From: CAZSNT01 sp964607765
Lineage (GTDB): Bacteria; Verrucomicrobiota; Lentisphaeria; Oligosphaerales; JABHEG01
Direction: 5' to 3'
Assembly (NCBI GenBank): GCA_964607765.1
Contig: CAZSNT010000074.1
Coordinates: 1-47,129 of the forward strand
DNA: 47,129 nt
Position numbers and translations under genes: made by a program. The notes under the pieces are model-generated. The model did no database searches. It saw only the letters and a list, made by a program, of their open reading frames with translations, and had not been told where the DNA came from. Shown here piece by piece: positions 32,015 through 42,000 of this stretch (the stretch's first letter is position 1; each line of letters opens with the position of its first letter).

Positions 32015-34174
32015 TCAACCTTTGCTTCCTATTGTCGGCCGCGTGATGCGTATGTCGTGGGAGCCGTCCTTGATGGGCAGGTTTGCCTTGTAGATGCCGC
32101 CGCCAGCGGGAGTGAAGGCCGTTCCTTCAATCTGCGGCGTTCCCCGATTCGAGTAGATTGCGAGAGGACCGGCTTCCTCGAGACGCAGGGACAGGGCCTC
32201 TTCAGTCGCCCCAAGCACCTCAACAGCCGCCCCGCACAGATACTTGTCGGTGCGCCCGATCACGGCCCAGCCGTTCCTGATCGGACTGACCTGGATCAGG
32301 CAGTCGGAGAAGCCCTTGAGTGGGATCTTCAGCTCTCTATCGAACCGCCCGCCCGTTCCGGTATGGACATCGTAGTAGACGAGCCCGTCCGGCGGCAGCT
32401 GCCACTCGTCCGTTGCCGGTTGTATCATGGCTGGCGCCTGGCTGTACATGCCCGGGGAGAAGGCAGCCGTTACCGTCTGCTCGCCGTCTTCCAGGTTGTA
32501 GGCGGCGAACACGGCGATACGGTTGCGCAACGGCGCCACTACACGCAGAGCTCGACCCGTGCCCGGGGCGTAGAAGACATCATCGTAAACCGGGGCGCCG
32601 GGGGCGAGAGGGCGCAGCAGCCGTCCGTTCCGGTCACACAGCGGCAAGATGGCTTCGAGACTGCACTCCTTCGGTCCGTCCGACACGTAGATGGGGCCGC
32701 CTGACACCGCTTTGCTCGCCGCCATCAGACGCCCGTACTTCGGGTCGCTCGAGTGGAACATGTCCTGGTCACCCCAGGCGACTTGGCCGAGCCAGGGCAT
32801 GGCCGCAAATGAATGGAACTGGTGCGAACGCCCGCGCTTCTCGTTGCCCGGTTTGTAGTCCTCGCTCGACCGTCCCACCACACCGTGTTTCAGATTGAAC
32901 AGGTTCGGTGCACTGTGCCAGTTGCAGTGCATGATGCCGTTGAACAGGCTGTCACTGGACGCTTCCAGCGCCCGGAACATCTCGACATGAGCACGGTACG
33001 GGTTCGCGACCACGTCCGCCGATTCACGCTCGATTCGGCCGCGGAAGATCCCCACTTCCTTGCGTCCGGCATAGTGACAAATGGGGCGGGTGGAGAAGTC
33101 AATCTTGACGAAGTCCAGACCATCGCGTTTGGCAAATGAGTAGAGATGATCGTAGAAAGCCCTGCAGCTGTCGGGTGTGGGTCGTGGCAAGCCCGCGCCT
33201 CCCGCGGTCAGCATGTGGGCCTGAACGGTCTCCGGCAGAGAGGAAATTCCCTTGTACGGGTGTTTGCCGCCGCCCATGAAGCCGTACCAGATCCCAACCC
33301 ATCTGACGCCGTCTTCCGTGCGGGCATCGGCCAGCGGCTTGTAGCCCTGCGGCCAGTGTTTGCTCTTGGGCGAGAAATCCGTGCCGCCGTTGAAGTGCCC
33401 GTTGTCCACCAGCATCCAGCGGACCGGCTTGCCGAGCTTCACATAGTCGCGGATGATGGCCACAACGCTCTTGGCGCTCAAGGAGCCATAGTCTGCGCGC
33501 TCCGGACTGTGACGGTAGAACTCCCACGAGCACCAGCCCAGGTACTCGAAGGGTTCGGGGTAGGCTTTGGCTTCGCGCAACCGGAAACTGCCCGCCAGTT
33601 GAGTGCACTCAGCCGCGGCCTTCCACGCCCCGTGCGCTGCTTCGTAGGGGGTCCGGCCCCGGGCCCAGGCGCAGAGGGGCACGTCTTCGCGCTCGAGCGG
33701 CGCCGTACCCCAGTGCCCCGTGTTCAGCAGCAGTTTCGCACCGGCCGAATCCAAGTCGAACCAGGAGTAGACTGTACGGCCGCCCAACGGCAGCACGGCC
33801 AGAAACGTACCGTCCGTGAGCCGCAGGATCAGGAAGAACCCGCCCTCGGCGGGTCGGAGCACGCCCTGTTTCGGGCCGAACTCCGCGCCCGGCTGTCGTA
33901 GGTCGGAGAGCTTGCCGAATGGGAACGCACGTCCACGATTACCGCCCGCCGGCCACCACGGACTGTGGTAGTAAACGCCTTGGTCGTAGTCCGGAAGCCG
34001 CACCTGGCAGCTTTCGAGAACACCGCACTCGTCCGGGCGACCGCTGTAGCCTTCGAGGACTCTGACGCCGGTGCCGACTGCAGCGCGCAGATCGATGGGA
34101 GCCGCTGCGCTCGGGGCCGCTGCGGCAATACTGGCTGTGGCCATCACTGTGATCAGAACAACAAGCCCCTTCAT
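32015..34174 (-). CDS. GH36-family protein, raffinose synthase / alkaline alpha-galactosidase type
   Basis: A 719-aa exported protein (signal peptide to about Ala20-Ala25). After an N-terminal beta domain with 'YDQGVYYHSPWWPAGG', the barrel shows 'EYLGWCSWEFYRHS', 'RWMLVDNGHFN', the nucleophile block 'DFVKIDFS' (Asp359) and 'MPWLGQVAWGDQDMFHS' (Asp469/Asp471), where raffinose-synthase-type GH36 proteins carry the acid/base Asp. A C-terminal beta domain follows ('LKGFSDCLIQVSPI'). Bacterial members of this branch are mostly uncharacterised; alpha-galactosidase activity is the best guess. The start ATG overlaps the upstream stop (ATGA at 34171-34174), and the next gene begins 13 bp after its stop. 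Confidence 0.88.
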   Translation of the reverse strand: MKGLVVLITVMATASIAAAAPSAAAPIDLRAAVGTGVRVLEGYSGRPDECGVLESCQVRLPDYDQGVYYHSPWWPAGGNRGRAFPFGKLSDLRQPGAEFGPKQGVLRPAEGGFFLILRLTDGTFLAVLPLGGRTVYSWFDLDSAGAKLLLNTGHWGTAPLEREDVPLCAWARGRTPYEAAHGAWKAAAECTQLAGSFRLREAKAYPEPFEYLGWCSWEFYRHSPERADYGSLSAKSVVAIIRDYVKLGKPVRWMLVDNGHFNGGTDFSPKSKHWPQGYKPLADARTEDGVRWVGIWYGFMGGGKHPYKGISSLPETVQAHMLTAGGAGLPRPTPDSCRAFYDHLYSFAKRDGLDFVKIDFSTRPICHYAGRKEVGIFRGRIERESADVVANPYRAHVEMFRALEASSDSLFNGIMHCNWHSAPNLFNLKHGVVGRSSEDYKPGNEKRGRSHQFHSFAAMPWLGQVAWGDQDMFHSSDPKYGRLMAASKAVSGGPIYVSDGPKECSLEAILPLCDRNGRLLRPLAPGAPVYDDVFYAPGTGRALRVVAPLRNRIAVFAAYNLEDGEQTVTAAFSPGMYSQAPAMIQPATDEWQLPPDGLVYYDVHTGTGGRFDRELKIPLKGFSDCLIQVSPIRNGWAVIGRTDKYLCGAAVEVLGATEEALSLRLEEAGPLAIYSNRGTPQIEGTAFTPAGGGIYKANLPIKDGSHDIRITRPTIGSKG

Positions 34175-36747
34175 GGCTGTGCCTCGGGTGTCGGGGAAAC
34201 CGCAACGGGAGTGCGTGGGAGTATCTGCCGCGTAACCCGACGGTGACGCTGTGAAATGGGGAAGGGCTCAGTGCCGGCGATCGACAGTTTGGGTGTGGTC
34301 ACGTGCCGGTCCGCCACGAGCCAAAGCTCCACGGGGACCTGCCGGTTGCGCGGGAGCTTCGGCTTGGCGGACGGCCGCATCCGGCCCGTAATCGTGACTG
34401 TCTTGCCGCGCCAGTTGCGAAGATCGCAGGCGGCGAGCGTCCACCGCCCACCATCCTGGAGACGGGGCTCGACTGACGTACCGTTGACGACGAGATCGGG
34501 GACAGCCGTGCCCCAGGTTTGCACGAGCAGGTCGCACCGCATCATGTCGTCGTCGGGCACGGGCCACTGCAGGCTGAACGCGCCGTCAGTGAGTGTGACC
34601 TGAGCATCCGGCAGCGGCGCAGGCTTGGCGGTTGCCGTGACCGTCGCCGCGCCGGGCTCAAGCTCGAACACCAGCGTTGTGTCGCCTGGCACCTCGACAT
34701 CGAACGCCTCTCCCGAGGTCAGCTGCCAGTCCATGTCCTCAATAAAGGGGTAGATCGCCCGTGCGTGGTAGGCTTGCCCCGGGGCGCCGCGGAAGTGCAC
34801 CGTGCTGTCAAACGGCACCGTGAGTGTCTGCGCGCGCCGGTCCGGGTTGCGCACCGTGAGCATGCCGCGGTCCCCGACCCAGCTCACGTACCCGTACACG
34901 TGACCAAGCGCGCAATCACCCCCGATCAGCAGCGTGTTCTTGAGACGGTCCTGGTACGCCTGCGCCCAAGCGCTCGCCCGTCCCAAAACCATCCAGTGTT
35001 CGTCATCCAGCAGTCCCGGGTCGAGGTAGAGCTCTTTCAGCGTGGTGCCGCGAGCGTAATACATCACCACGTAGTTGGACCAGTCCATGAGTGTGTCACC
35101 GGGATCGGTGAACGGCTTCTTCTTGGTAAGGAGAATGCCGTGCGTCATCAGATCGGCGATGTGCACCAGCGGTCTCACGCAGCGCTCCGGGTTATTGAAG
35201 CTCTGGAAAAGCCACGAATCCCGGTAAGCCGTGGCACCGTCGCGCAGCGACAACTGGGGCCAGGCGCCGTTGCCGCCGGAGTCGCCGCTCATCATCCAGA
35301 TGGTGTGCGCATGCTGGAACCACCAGGGGCTGAACCAACTGCCGTTCGTGTAGTTTTGGAAGATGTCGGGGTTGAGCTCCCGCTCGTAGGCCAAGAGCTC
35401 GAGTGTGGCATCGAGGCAGGCTTCCCTTGCGTGGCGTTGAGAGAGATGGGCCGAGGTGAAGTTGTGGTTGAAATCGTGTTTGAGGTAGTCGATCTTCCAG
35501 TCCACGATCATGTGGCGCAGAGATGTGCGCAGATCGCTCTGGTATCTCGGGTCGAGGATGTCGAAATATGTTTTATTGCCGCTCATCCAGCGAAACTGCG
35601 TCCGGTCGAAGCCGTCGCGGTAGGCCGGCTTGTACCCGATCTCCACGCCACGGGCGTAGCCTGCGTTGGTCCCGTCGATGGTGAACCAAAGGCCGAGCCC
35701 GGTTCCTTTCCTGGCCAAGGCTTCTTGGAGGGCCTTAAGATCGAGTCCCGGCTTCGGCTCGAAGATGCGGTTATAGGTCTTGGTGTTCTCCCAGCCGTGG
35801 TCCGGCACCATGCCGTCCAGGCGGGCGCCGTGCTTGCCCAATTGGTTCATGAGGGTGTCGGCGATCTCGTCGACGTATACCGGGATGTCCAGACTCTTGG
35901 CCCGACCGCTGTACCAGTTGTTGAAATGCAGGTAGCTGCGGACGGGCAGGCGGGTCGCGTCGATGTACCTGAACAGGGCGGCCTCCGCATCCTCGCCAAC
36001 TTGAAGGCTGAGTCCCATCACGGCGCGTTTGCCGGTGATGCGCCAAGTCGTGTCTGCGTTCTGCCGGGCACGGCCGGGGAAATGAAAGAGGGTCACCAGG
36101 CCCCGCCGCGGAGCGAATTCTCTGTCTCGCCCATCGAAGTCGATGGTGTAATGCCATTTGTAGCGGAAGTCAGGTTCCACAAAACCGTCGCTATGCCGAC
36201 TGTAGAATCCTGGGTAATCGAGCCCGAAGAACCAGTTGCCGATGAACACCGGCTGGCCTTCGCCTCCCCGACTGGCCTTTGCCGCACATGAAAACCGCAT
36301 CACCTGGAGGCGGTCCACCTCGCCCTCGCCAGGCATTTCCAACTCCACGTTCTTATGGAGGAACGGGTCGGTTGCGAGCGAGTAGACGATCCTGACAACG
36401 CGGGGCGCTCCCGGGCGTGCAGCGTCCAAGCGGTAAACGACCATGAGGACTTGTTCTTCGCCAGCGTCGGCGATCTTCGGGGGCCTGGCCAGAACGTAGT
36501 CATCGACCGTGAGCCGTGTGTCGTCGAACAGCAGAATCTCGAACTCATCACTGTCCAGAACAAGCTCATCAGCTTGGTCTTTCCGGGAGATGCGTGAGAG
36601 CCGCAAGCTGTCGTTCCTGATTGCGAACTCCGCACGGATGTGCTCGTTCTGCAGTACGGTCGCCGAATTCGCCGAAACGGCGCAGACCGCCGCCAGGAAA
36701 AGGCAGAAGACAACGTGCGTATGCAGTGCAGTTCGGCGCAAGACCAT
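34171..36747 (-). CDS. Exported clan GH-D (alpha-galactosidase-like) glycoside hydrolase
   Basis: An 858-aa protein. The ATG at 36747 is chosen because 'aaggag' lies four bases before it and it follows the upstream stop directly (TAACATG); a longer frame to 36810 would lie inside the preceding gene. A signal peptide (to about Ala25) is followed by a beta domain, then a barrel with 'NNWYSGRAKSLDIP', 'MVPDHGWENTKTYNRIF', 'GLGLWFTIDGTN' and the nucleophile-type block 'DYLKHDFNHNF' (Lys423, Asp425), as in GH36/GH27 enzymes. 'NYTNGSWFSPWWFQHAHTIW' and 'MSGDSGGNG' are further active-site candidates. A C-terminal beta-sandwich follows from about residue 650. The precise family is uncertain; alpha-galactoside or related alpha-linked substrate is inferred. 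Confidence 0.8.
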   Translation of the reverse strand: MVLRRTALHTHVVFCLFLAAVCAVSANSATVLQNEHIRAEFAIRNDSLRLSRISRKDQADELVLDSDEFEILLFDDTRLTVDDYVLARPPKIADAGEEQVLMVVYRLDAARPGAPRVVRIVYSLATDPFLHKNVELEMPGEGEVDRLQVMRFSCAAKASRGGEGQPVFIGNWFFGLDYPGFYSRHSDGFVEPDFRYKWHYTIDFDGRDREFAPRRGLVTLFHFPGRARQNADTTWRITGKRAVMGLSLQVGEDAEAALFRYIDATRLPVRSYLHFNNWYSGRAKSLDIPVYVDEIADTLMNQLGKHGARLDGMVPDHGWENTKTYNRIFEPKPGLDLKALQEALARKGTGLGLWFTIDGTNAGYARGVEIGYKPAYRDGFDRTQFRWMSGNKTYFDILDPRYQSDLRTSLRHMIVDWKIDYLKHDFNHNFTSAHLSQRHAREACLDATLELLAYERELNPDIFQNYTNGSWFSPWWFQHAHTIWMMSGDSGGNGAWPQLSLRDGATAYRDSWLFQSFNNPERCVRPLVHIADLMTHGILLTKKKPFTDPGDTLMDWSNYVVMYYARGTTLKELYLDPGLLDDEHWMVLGRASAWAQAYQDRLKNTLLIGGDCALGHVYGYVSWVGDRGMLTVRNPDRRAQTLTVPFDSTVHFRGAPGQAYHARAIYPFIEDMDWQLTSGEAFDVEVPGDTTLVFELEPGAATVTATAKPAPLPDAQVTLTDGAFSLQWPVPDDDMMRCDLLVQTWGTAVPDLVVNGTSVEPRLQDGGRWTLAACDLRNWRGKTVTITGRMRPSAKPKLPRNRQVPVELWLVADRHVTTPKLSIAGTEPFPISQRHRRVTRQILPRTPVAVSPTPEAQP

Positions 36748-36748
36748 G

Positions 36749-39001
36749 TTACTCCTTGATGGTAAACGACCAGAGAGTTCCTCGGACGACGCCGTCCGGA
36801 CCGTTCGCATCCACTCGCCAGTAATACGTCTGTCCGGGGCTCAGCTTTCCCGGATCGACGATGTTCGCATTGCTCGTCTTGAGGTGTTCTTCCGAGCCTT
36901 TGCGGGCAGCAGCGACGGCTTGGCGATCCGTTCCCAGATAGACATCATGGCTTGTTGCGTCAAGGGCTTCGAGCCACATCAGGTCCGCGTCTGGTTTCAC
37001 CGTCGTCGAGCCATCCGGCGGCACGGAGGTAGATGCCGTCGGGAGGCGGCGACCGGCAATCCAATACCTCTCTGCGCCATGTTCGTAGGCTCCGATGTCC
37101 GGCGTGCCGATGGAATCCCAAGGCACACCCGACTCCTTTGAGCCTTTGTCCACGAGTGCGGAGTCCGCAATCGGGCGGAAGTCCAGGTTGGCCGTATCGC
37201 GGAGCAGATCGCGGACGTCGGCTTTCTCGGTCAACCCGATCCAGTTGTGGCTGCAGAGCGGGGGGAGGGGATACTTGATGCGAGTGCGGTTGCCGCGGAA
37301 CCCGTCCATGGCACCGACGGCATTGTTGCGCCCGACGGAATGCCGGTTGCCGCCGTCGGGGAGGATGTTGATGAGAGAGATGTCTTTGGCCGTGCACTCG
37401 ACGCCGGTGTTGTGGGCGACGGTGTGGTAGTCGCCTTTCACCATGAGTCCGGTCGAGCAGTTCCACATGACGTTTCCATAGATGATTCCCTTGGTCTGCT
37501 TCTGCCCCTCGATCCACTTGCCCTTTTCGCCCGTGTTGCCGACGTCAAGCGGTCCGTCGATGCGGTAGCCGGACTTGACGGAGTCGCGCAGCCAGTTGAA
37601 GCGGGTGATGCTGTTCACGGCCTGCCCTTGCATGTAGTGGATCATCGAGCCGTCATTCTGAACGTACCCCGTCTGGGAAAACCGATTCAGCTCAACCAGC
37701 ATCCGTGGGCCGGTACAGAGCGTTTCAGAGGCACCGCAGACACGTACGGTATTGCGCCGGAAGATGCTGTCATTTGAACGATGCATCGAGATGCTGTTGC
37801 CGATGCCCATGAGCCGGGAGCAGGTGGCGTCGATGTACTCGAACAAGCAGTTTTCCACCAGCGTGCCATGGCTTTCGACGATCAGACCTTCGCCTTCCGT
37901 GTAGGCAAACTCGCAGTTGCGGAGCACATTGCCCGATTTCTCGGGGCCGTCTTCACCAACTCTCCCGATCCGGGTGACGGCGGGCGGCTCGAAAACGCGG
38001 AGCATGCGTTTTGAGGAGCTGGGGTAGCGGAACCGGCACTCGTCCATGGTGATGTGGTGGCTGGCGTCCACGCGTAGCGTCGTGGCGTGGAAATCAATTC
38101 CTCGGATCGTGATGTGGCTGCAGTTGACGAGGTCGATCGCATACGACTGCATCTTGCCCCGGATCTCGTGCTGATCAGGAGGCGTACCTTCACGCGTCCA
38201 CACGTAAACAGTTCGTGTTTTCCGGTCAAAGAACCACTCTCCCGGGGCATCCAGGAACTCGAGTTTTCCCTCGAGGTAGTAGTAAGCGAGATTGGGTTTC
38301 TGGATCGTGACCTGCCCCTTCAAGGGAGCCAGATCGTAGTCAAACTCGCCAGTTCCCGGAGCGTGCTTGGTGACCACCGAATCGGCGGTCTTGAACGAGC
38401 CGATGTTAAGAATGGCGACGGCGTCGGTCACGTCCAGATTGGATGCAGCCAAATCGTTCACTGCCGGGTCGTCGATCATGTGTCCCGGCGAGCTCTTCGG
38501 GGACGACTTTCCCCACGTTCCTTTCTGGTCCCAGATCGATCCCGCCGGGGCTTCGCGGGCCGGTGGCACGGGGTCATCGAGAAAACCTGCATTGGGCCAA
38601 CGGGCGGCATTGAGCACCTTGCCGTCCACGAAGAGTTGCCAGATGTCGCGCTCAACGGTTGTCTTGTAGATACTTCCTTTGTGCAGCGTCCAGGGGCCGG
38701 AAATCGGCACCGTGCCGTCGAGGGTCGCCGTCTCGCCCGGAATGGTCTGGAAAACAACCGGTTTGCCCGGTTCACCGTGCACATTCTCGAGTTGCGCTGG
38801 CTGCGAGTGCTGCCCACCCAGTAGCGTACAGATATCACCAGGGCCCAGCCGCTTTGCCGCGGCGCTGATCGTCTCGAATGGCTGGCGCCGCGTCCCGGGG
38901 TTGGCATCGTTCCCCGTTGGTGACACGAAGTACTCAGCAGCCATAGGAAAGGGGGTCCAGGCAACTGCCGCCAGTGCGGCGTAAAGAAAGGGCGTTTTCA
39001 T
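36749..39001 (-). CDS. Exported right-handed beta-helix protein with C-terminal Fn3-like module
   Basis: A 750-aa protein read from ATG 39001, which shares one base with the preceding stop (TGATG); a GTG one codon earlier is possible. A signal peptide (to about Ala23) leads to 'YFVSPTGNDANPGTRRQPFETI', the opening of DUF1565/beta-helix proteins, then helical coils with 'ITIRGIDFHATTLRVD', 'NVLRNCEFAYTEGEGLIV' and 'DSIFRRNTVRVCG'. After 'IGTPDIGAYEHGAERYWIAGRRLP' comes a C-terminal module of about 100 aa ('VKPDADLMWLEALDATSHDVYLGTD'), Fn3-like. The 43622 protein shares the same order. Fold relatives are lyases, epimerases or glycosidases; the catalytic activity here is unknown. Confidence 0.85.
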   Translation of the reverse strand: MKTPFLYAALAAVAWTPFPMAAEYFVSPTGNDANPGTRRQPFETISAAAKRLGPGDICTLLGGQHSQPAQLENVHGEPGKPVVFQTIPGETATLDGTVPISGPWTLHKGSIYKTTVERDIWQLFVDGKVLNAARWPNAGFLDDPVPPAREAPAGSIWDQKGTWGKSSPKSSPGHMIDDPAVNDLAASNLDVTDAVAILNIGSFKTADSVVTKHAPGTGEFDYDLAPLKGQVTIQKPNLAYYYLEGKLEFLDAPGEWFFDRKTRTVYVWTREGTPPDQHEIRGKMQSYAIDLVNCSHITIRGIDFHATTLRVDASHHITMDECRFRYPSSSKRMLRVFEPPAVTRIGRVGEDGPEKSGNVLRNCEFAYTEGEGLIVESHGTLVENCLFEYIDATCSRLMGIGNSISMHRSNDSIFRRNTVRVCGASETLCTGPRMLVELNRFSQTGYVQNDGSMIHYMQGQAVNSITRFNWLRDSVKSGYRIDGPLDVGNTGEKGKWIEGQKQTKGIIYGNVMWNCSTGLMVKGDYHTVAHNTGVECTAKDISLINILPDGGNRHSVGRNNAVGAMDGFRGNRTRIKYPLPPLCSHNWIGLTEKADVRDLLRDTANLDFRPIADSALVDKGSKESGVPWDSIGTPDIGAYEHGAERYWIAGRRLPTASTSVPPDGSTTVKPDADLMWLEALDATSHDVYLGTDRQAVAAARKGSEEHLKTSNANIVDPGKLSPGQTYYWRVDANGPDGVVRGTLWSFTIKE

Positions 39002-42000
39002 CACCTATGTTTTCCTTCTGGGCCTGCCGAGCCTGTGTAGCAGACGACCGAGCCGTCTTTCAAAGAAACCACCAGCTTCCCCTGATCCACCGCCATTCCG
39101 TCCCAGACAGGCAAGCTGTCGAGTCGGTGCTCTGCCAGGGCCGTGCCATCCGAAGCGGCCACGCTTCTGAGAATGGCGCCCTGCCCTCCCCTCCAGGCTT
39201 CGTCTTGTTTGCGGAGTTCGGCAGTCACCTCGGACGGCTGGTCCAGGTCCACGCCAAAAGCCCTTCCTTCGTCTGCGACATCGGGTGCGCCGGCAATGAA
39301 CAGCGTTTCTCCCGCGAGCGCCATGGCGTTGGGAAGCACGCCGATGTCCTGCTGTTGCCAGCGATATTTGAGCCATCCCTGCCGACCCGAGGGGGCCTCG
39401 CTTTTCTTTTTCACCTTGCCCGGTTTGCGAGGCGGGGCCTCTTCTGCTTGCTCGGTCTCCCCTTCGGGCTTGTTGCGCTGCGCCGCGAAAAGGAAGTGTC
39501 CCGGGCGCGGCTGCATGGTGTTGTTGTAGACGGATGCCCGGAAGCCGTAGACGGTCTCCGGTCCGAGAGCAAGGAGGCGCCCAACAGGGGTGAGCTTTGC
39601 CGGTCTCGTGTACTCGCCGTGACCTTCGCCGCCAGTCGTGCCAAACATCATGTATGACCGATGGAACCACGCCCCATCCAGGAAGCCGGTAGGACAGAAC
39701 AGGTGGCGATCAGGCCCCAGTTGAGCGCTTTCTTTGCCTTTCGGGGCATCGACGGTCACGCGTTTCCCCATCAGGTCAAACACTTGAGCCCCCATATAGA
39801 CCCGCTTGCCATCGCAGGAGAGGATGTCCGGATTGGCCACGGGCATGGCCTTCCCCGGCATCTTCAGCTGAAGGTTCTTCCCCGTCTCGGGATCGATTTC
39901 GTCCAGTACGGTTTCAGACAACATCTCGCCGGTTGCGGCGTCCAGTCGCAGGAGTCGCATCCCGCCATCGAAAAACATGTTGCGTCCGGCCACGCAAAAG
40001 ACGACGCCGTTGTGAACCAGAACGCTGCCGTGGATGGGCCAAAGCGACTCGAACTGGCCATGACTCAGCAGGTTGCGGACGGCTGGCGCTCCTTGATAAC
40101 GCCAGGCGAGTTCGCCGTCCTGGCGTCTCAGGCAGTAGACATGTCCATCGGCGGAACCAAAGAGAACAGTGCTTCCGTGAAGGGTCGGGGGGGAGTCAAT
40201 GCGCCCACTGGCTGTGAAACTCCAACGCTTCTGCCCAGAGTCTGCATCGAGGGCGTACAAAGTCTGTCGATCAACGGCAGCAACGTAGACTGTGCCCGGA
40301 CCAAATGTGGGAGCAGTGAGATCCCCGCCGATGCGGGTACGCCATCCCGGAGAGAGTTTCCCAGGCAGCTCAGCCATACTCGCCCCGCTTCGCGACGCAG
40401 TGCCGCGATAGGTCGTCCAGTGCCCCGCACGGCCATCCGGCGCCGGCGCTTTGCCCACACCATCATACGCCGGCCCCCGCTGCAGTCGCGCAGAGTCGGG
40501 CGTCGGTCTCATGACGGTGGACGTTCCGGGGGCCAGGGCGCAGAAGTGAGTGACTTTGGACTGATAGTGGCAGGCACAGGAATCCGGGGGCTTGTATAGG
40601 AGGCCGTTTGCTGGCATGAGGCCATAGATGCAACTGCCGCGGACATGGTGATGGATGTCCACCTTCTCCGGGCCGTCGACGGCGAGGAACTCTGTCCCCG
40701 TGCCGGACGTCATGATCCACTTCTCAGTTGCCCGGCCCGGGTAGCAGCGCTGGTGCATGAAATAGACATCCGGCGTATCGGCGGTGAAGCTTCGTCTCAC
40801 CTCGCCTGTCCGGAGGTCCAATGCCTCGAAACTAGTGCCGCCGGTCTGAGATTTGCCGGTATTGGCCGACCATACGAGACCATTGATGATGAACATGTCA
40901 TTCGGCGAATTGTGCCCCGTCTTGCGCAAACCGCCTTTCCACAGCTGGCGCCCCGAAGCTGTTTCCAGCGCATTAACAGAGGCGTTGTGGCAGAACAGGA
41001 GAACTCCGTCAGAGACCGCCATCCGATGGGTGTAGCCGGTGGCAGGGGATGTCTTGACTGGAAGTTCGGTGCCCCAAGCCGCTTCACCAGACGTCTTGGA
41101 AAGGGCAACGACAGACGCACCATCGTAGAAGAACACATGGTCAGGACCCACGGTGAGAGTGAGGGGGGCCACGTTGCTCTGATGCCGCCAGAGTTGCCCG
41201 CCGGTCCGGGCGTCGACCGCCATCAGGACACGGGGTGGACGCTCACGGCTCCATCCCCAGAGGCTGTTGGCACGGCTCCTAGCTCGGAGCCAGTACGTAC
41301 GCTCCTCCCGGAAGCCCACGGGCTTCTTGGCCGGATCGACCAGGAGATACAGGATGCCCTGGGCGATGCAGATTTCCTCCGCAGATCGCGTGCCCTCGTA
41401 AGTCCTGACAGTTTCTCCCGTAGCGGCATTCAATGCCGTCACCGGCTCCCGGAATCCCAGCGTCACATAGACGACATCGTCAACCGCGACGAGGCGTCGG
41501 GGCATGTGACCAGGGCCGCTCTTCATGGGCCAGATGTGCGGCTGCCAGTCCTTGATCGGGCGTTTCCAGAGGATGGCGCCGTTGAACGCGTCCCGGGCGA
41601 TCAGGGTCCATCGTGGGGGGAGGAAGATGTGATTGCGGAGCCCTTCATCGATGATGTAGAACACCCGCCCACCGGCAGAGACCATCGCATGCATGCTGGA
41701 CATGAACTCGTGGTTGCGAAGCCATTTGGGGGCGCCGACCCACTGGAACCGTCGAGGCGGACCGACGACCCCGTCCCGTCCGACCATTGTCCCGGCTGCG
41801 TCATGGAGGTAATGGGTCCACTCGTCGAGGTCTTCAGGACGAGGTTTCTGCGCAACCGACCACTCCCGAGCATCAGCCACGCACAGCGTGCCCCCCGGGG
41901 TGAGCACTCGCATCATCTCCTCACGTGGCACGCCCAGGGAGTCATCGACCACGAGCAGGTTGACCGTGTTATCGATATACGGCAGGGCGGATCCCGCGAG

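Noticed and set aside
34519..36291. Long plus-strand open frame (590 aa) antisense to the GH36-like gene
   Set aside because: Same reasoning: the composition mirrors the real gene, and there is no start signal or family similarity.
40566..40585. C-A-C-H in the PQQ propeller as a haem c site
   Set aside because: A haem c motif needs two residues between the cysteines (CxxCH). Only one is present.
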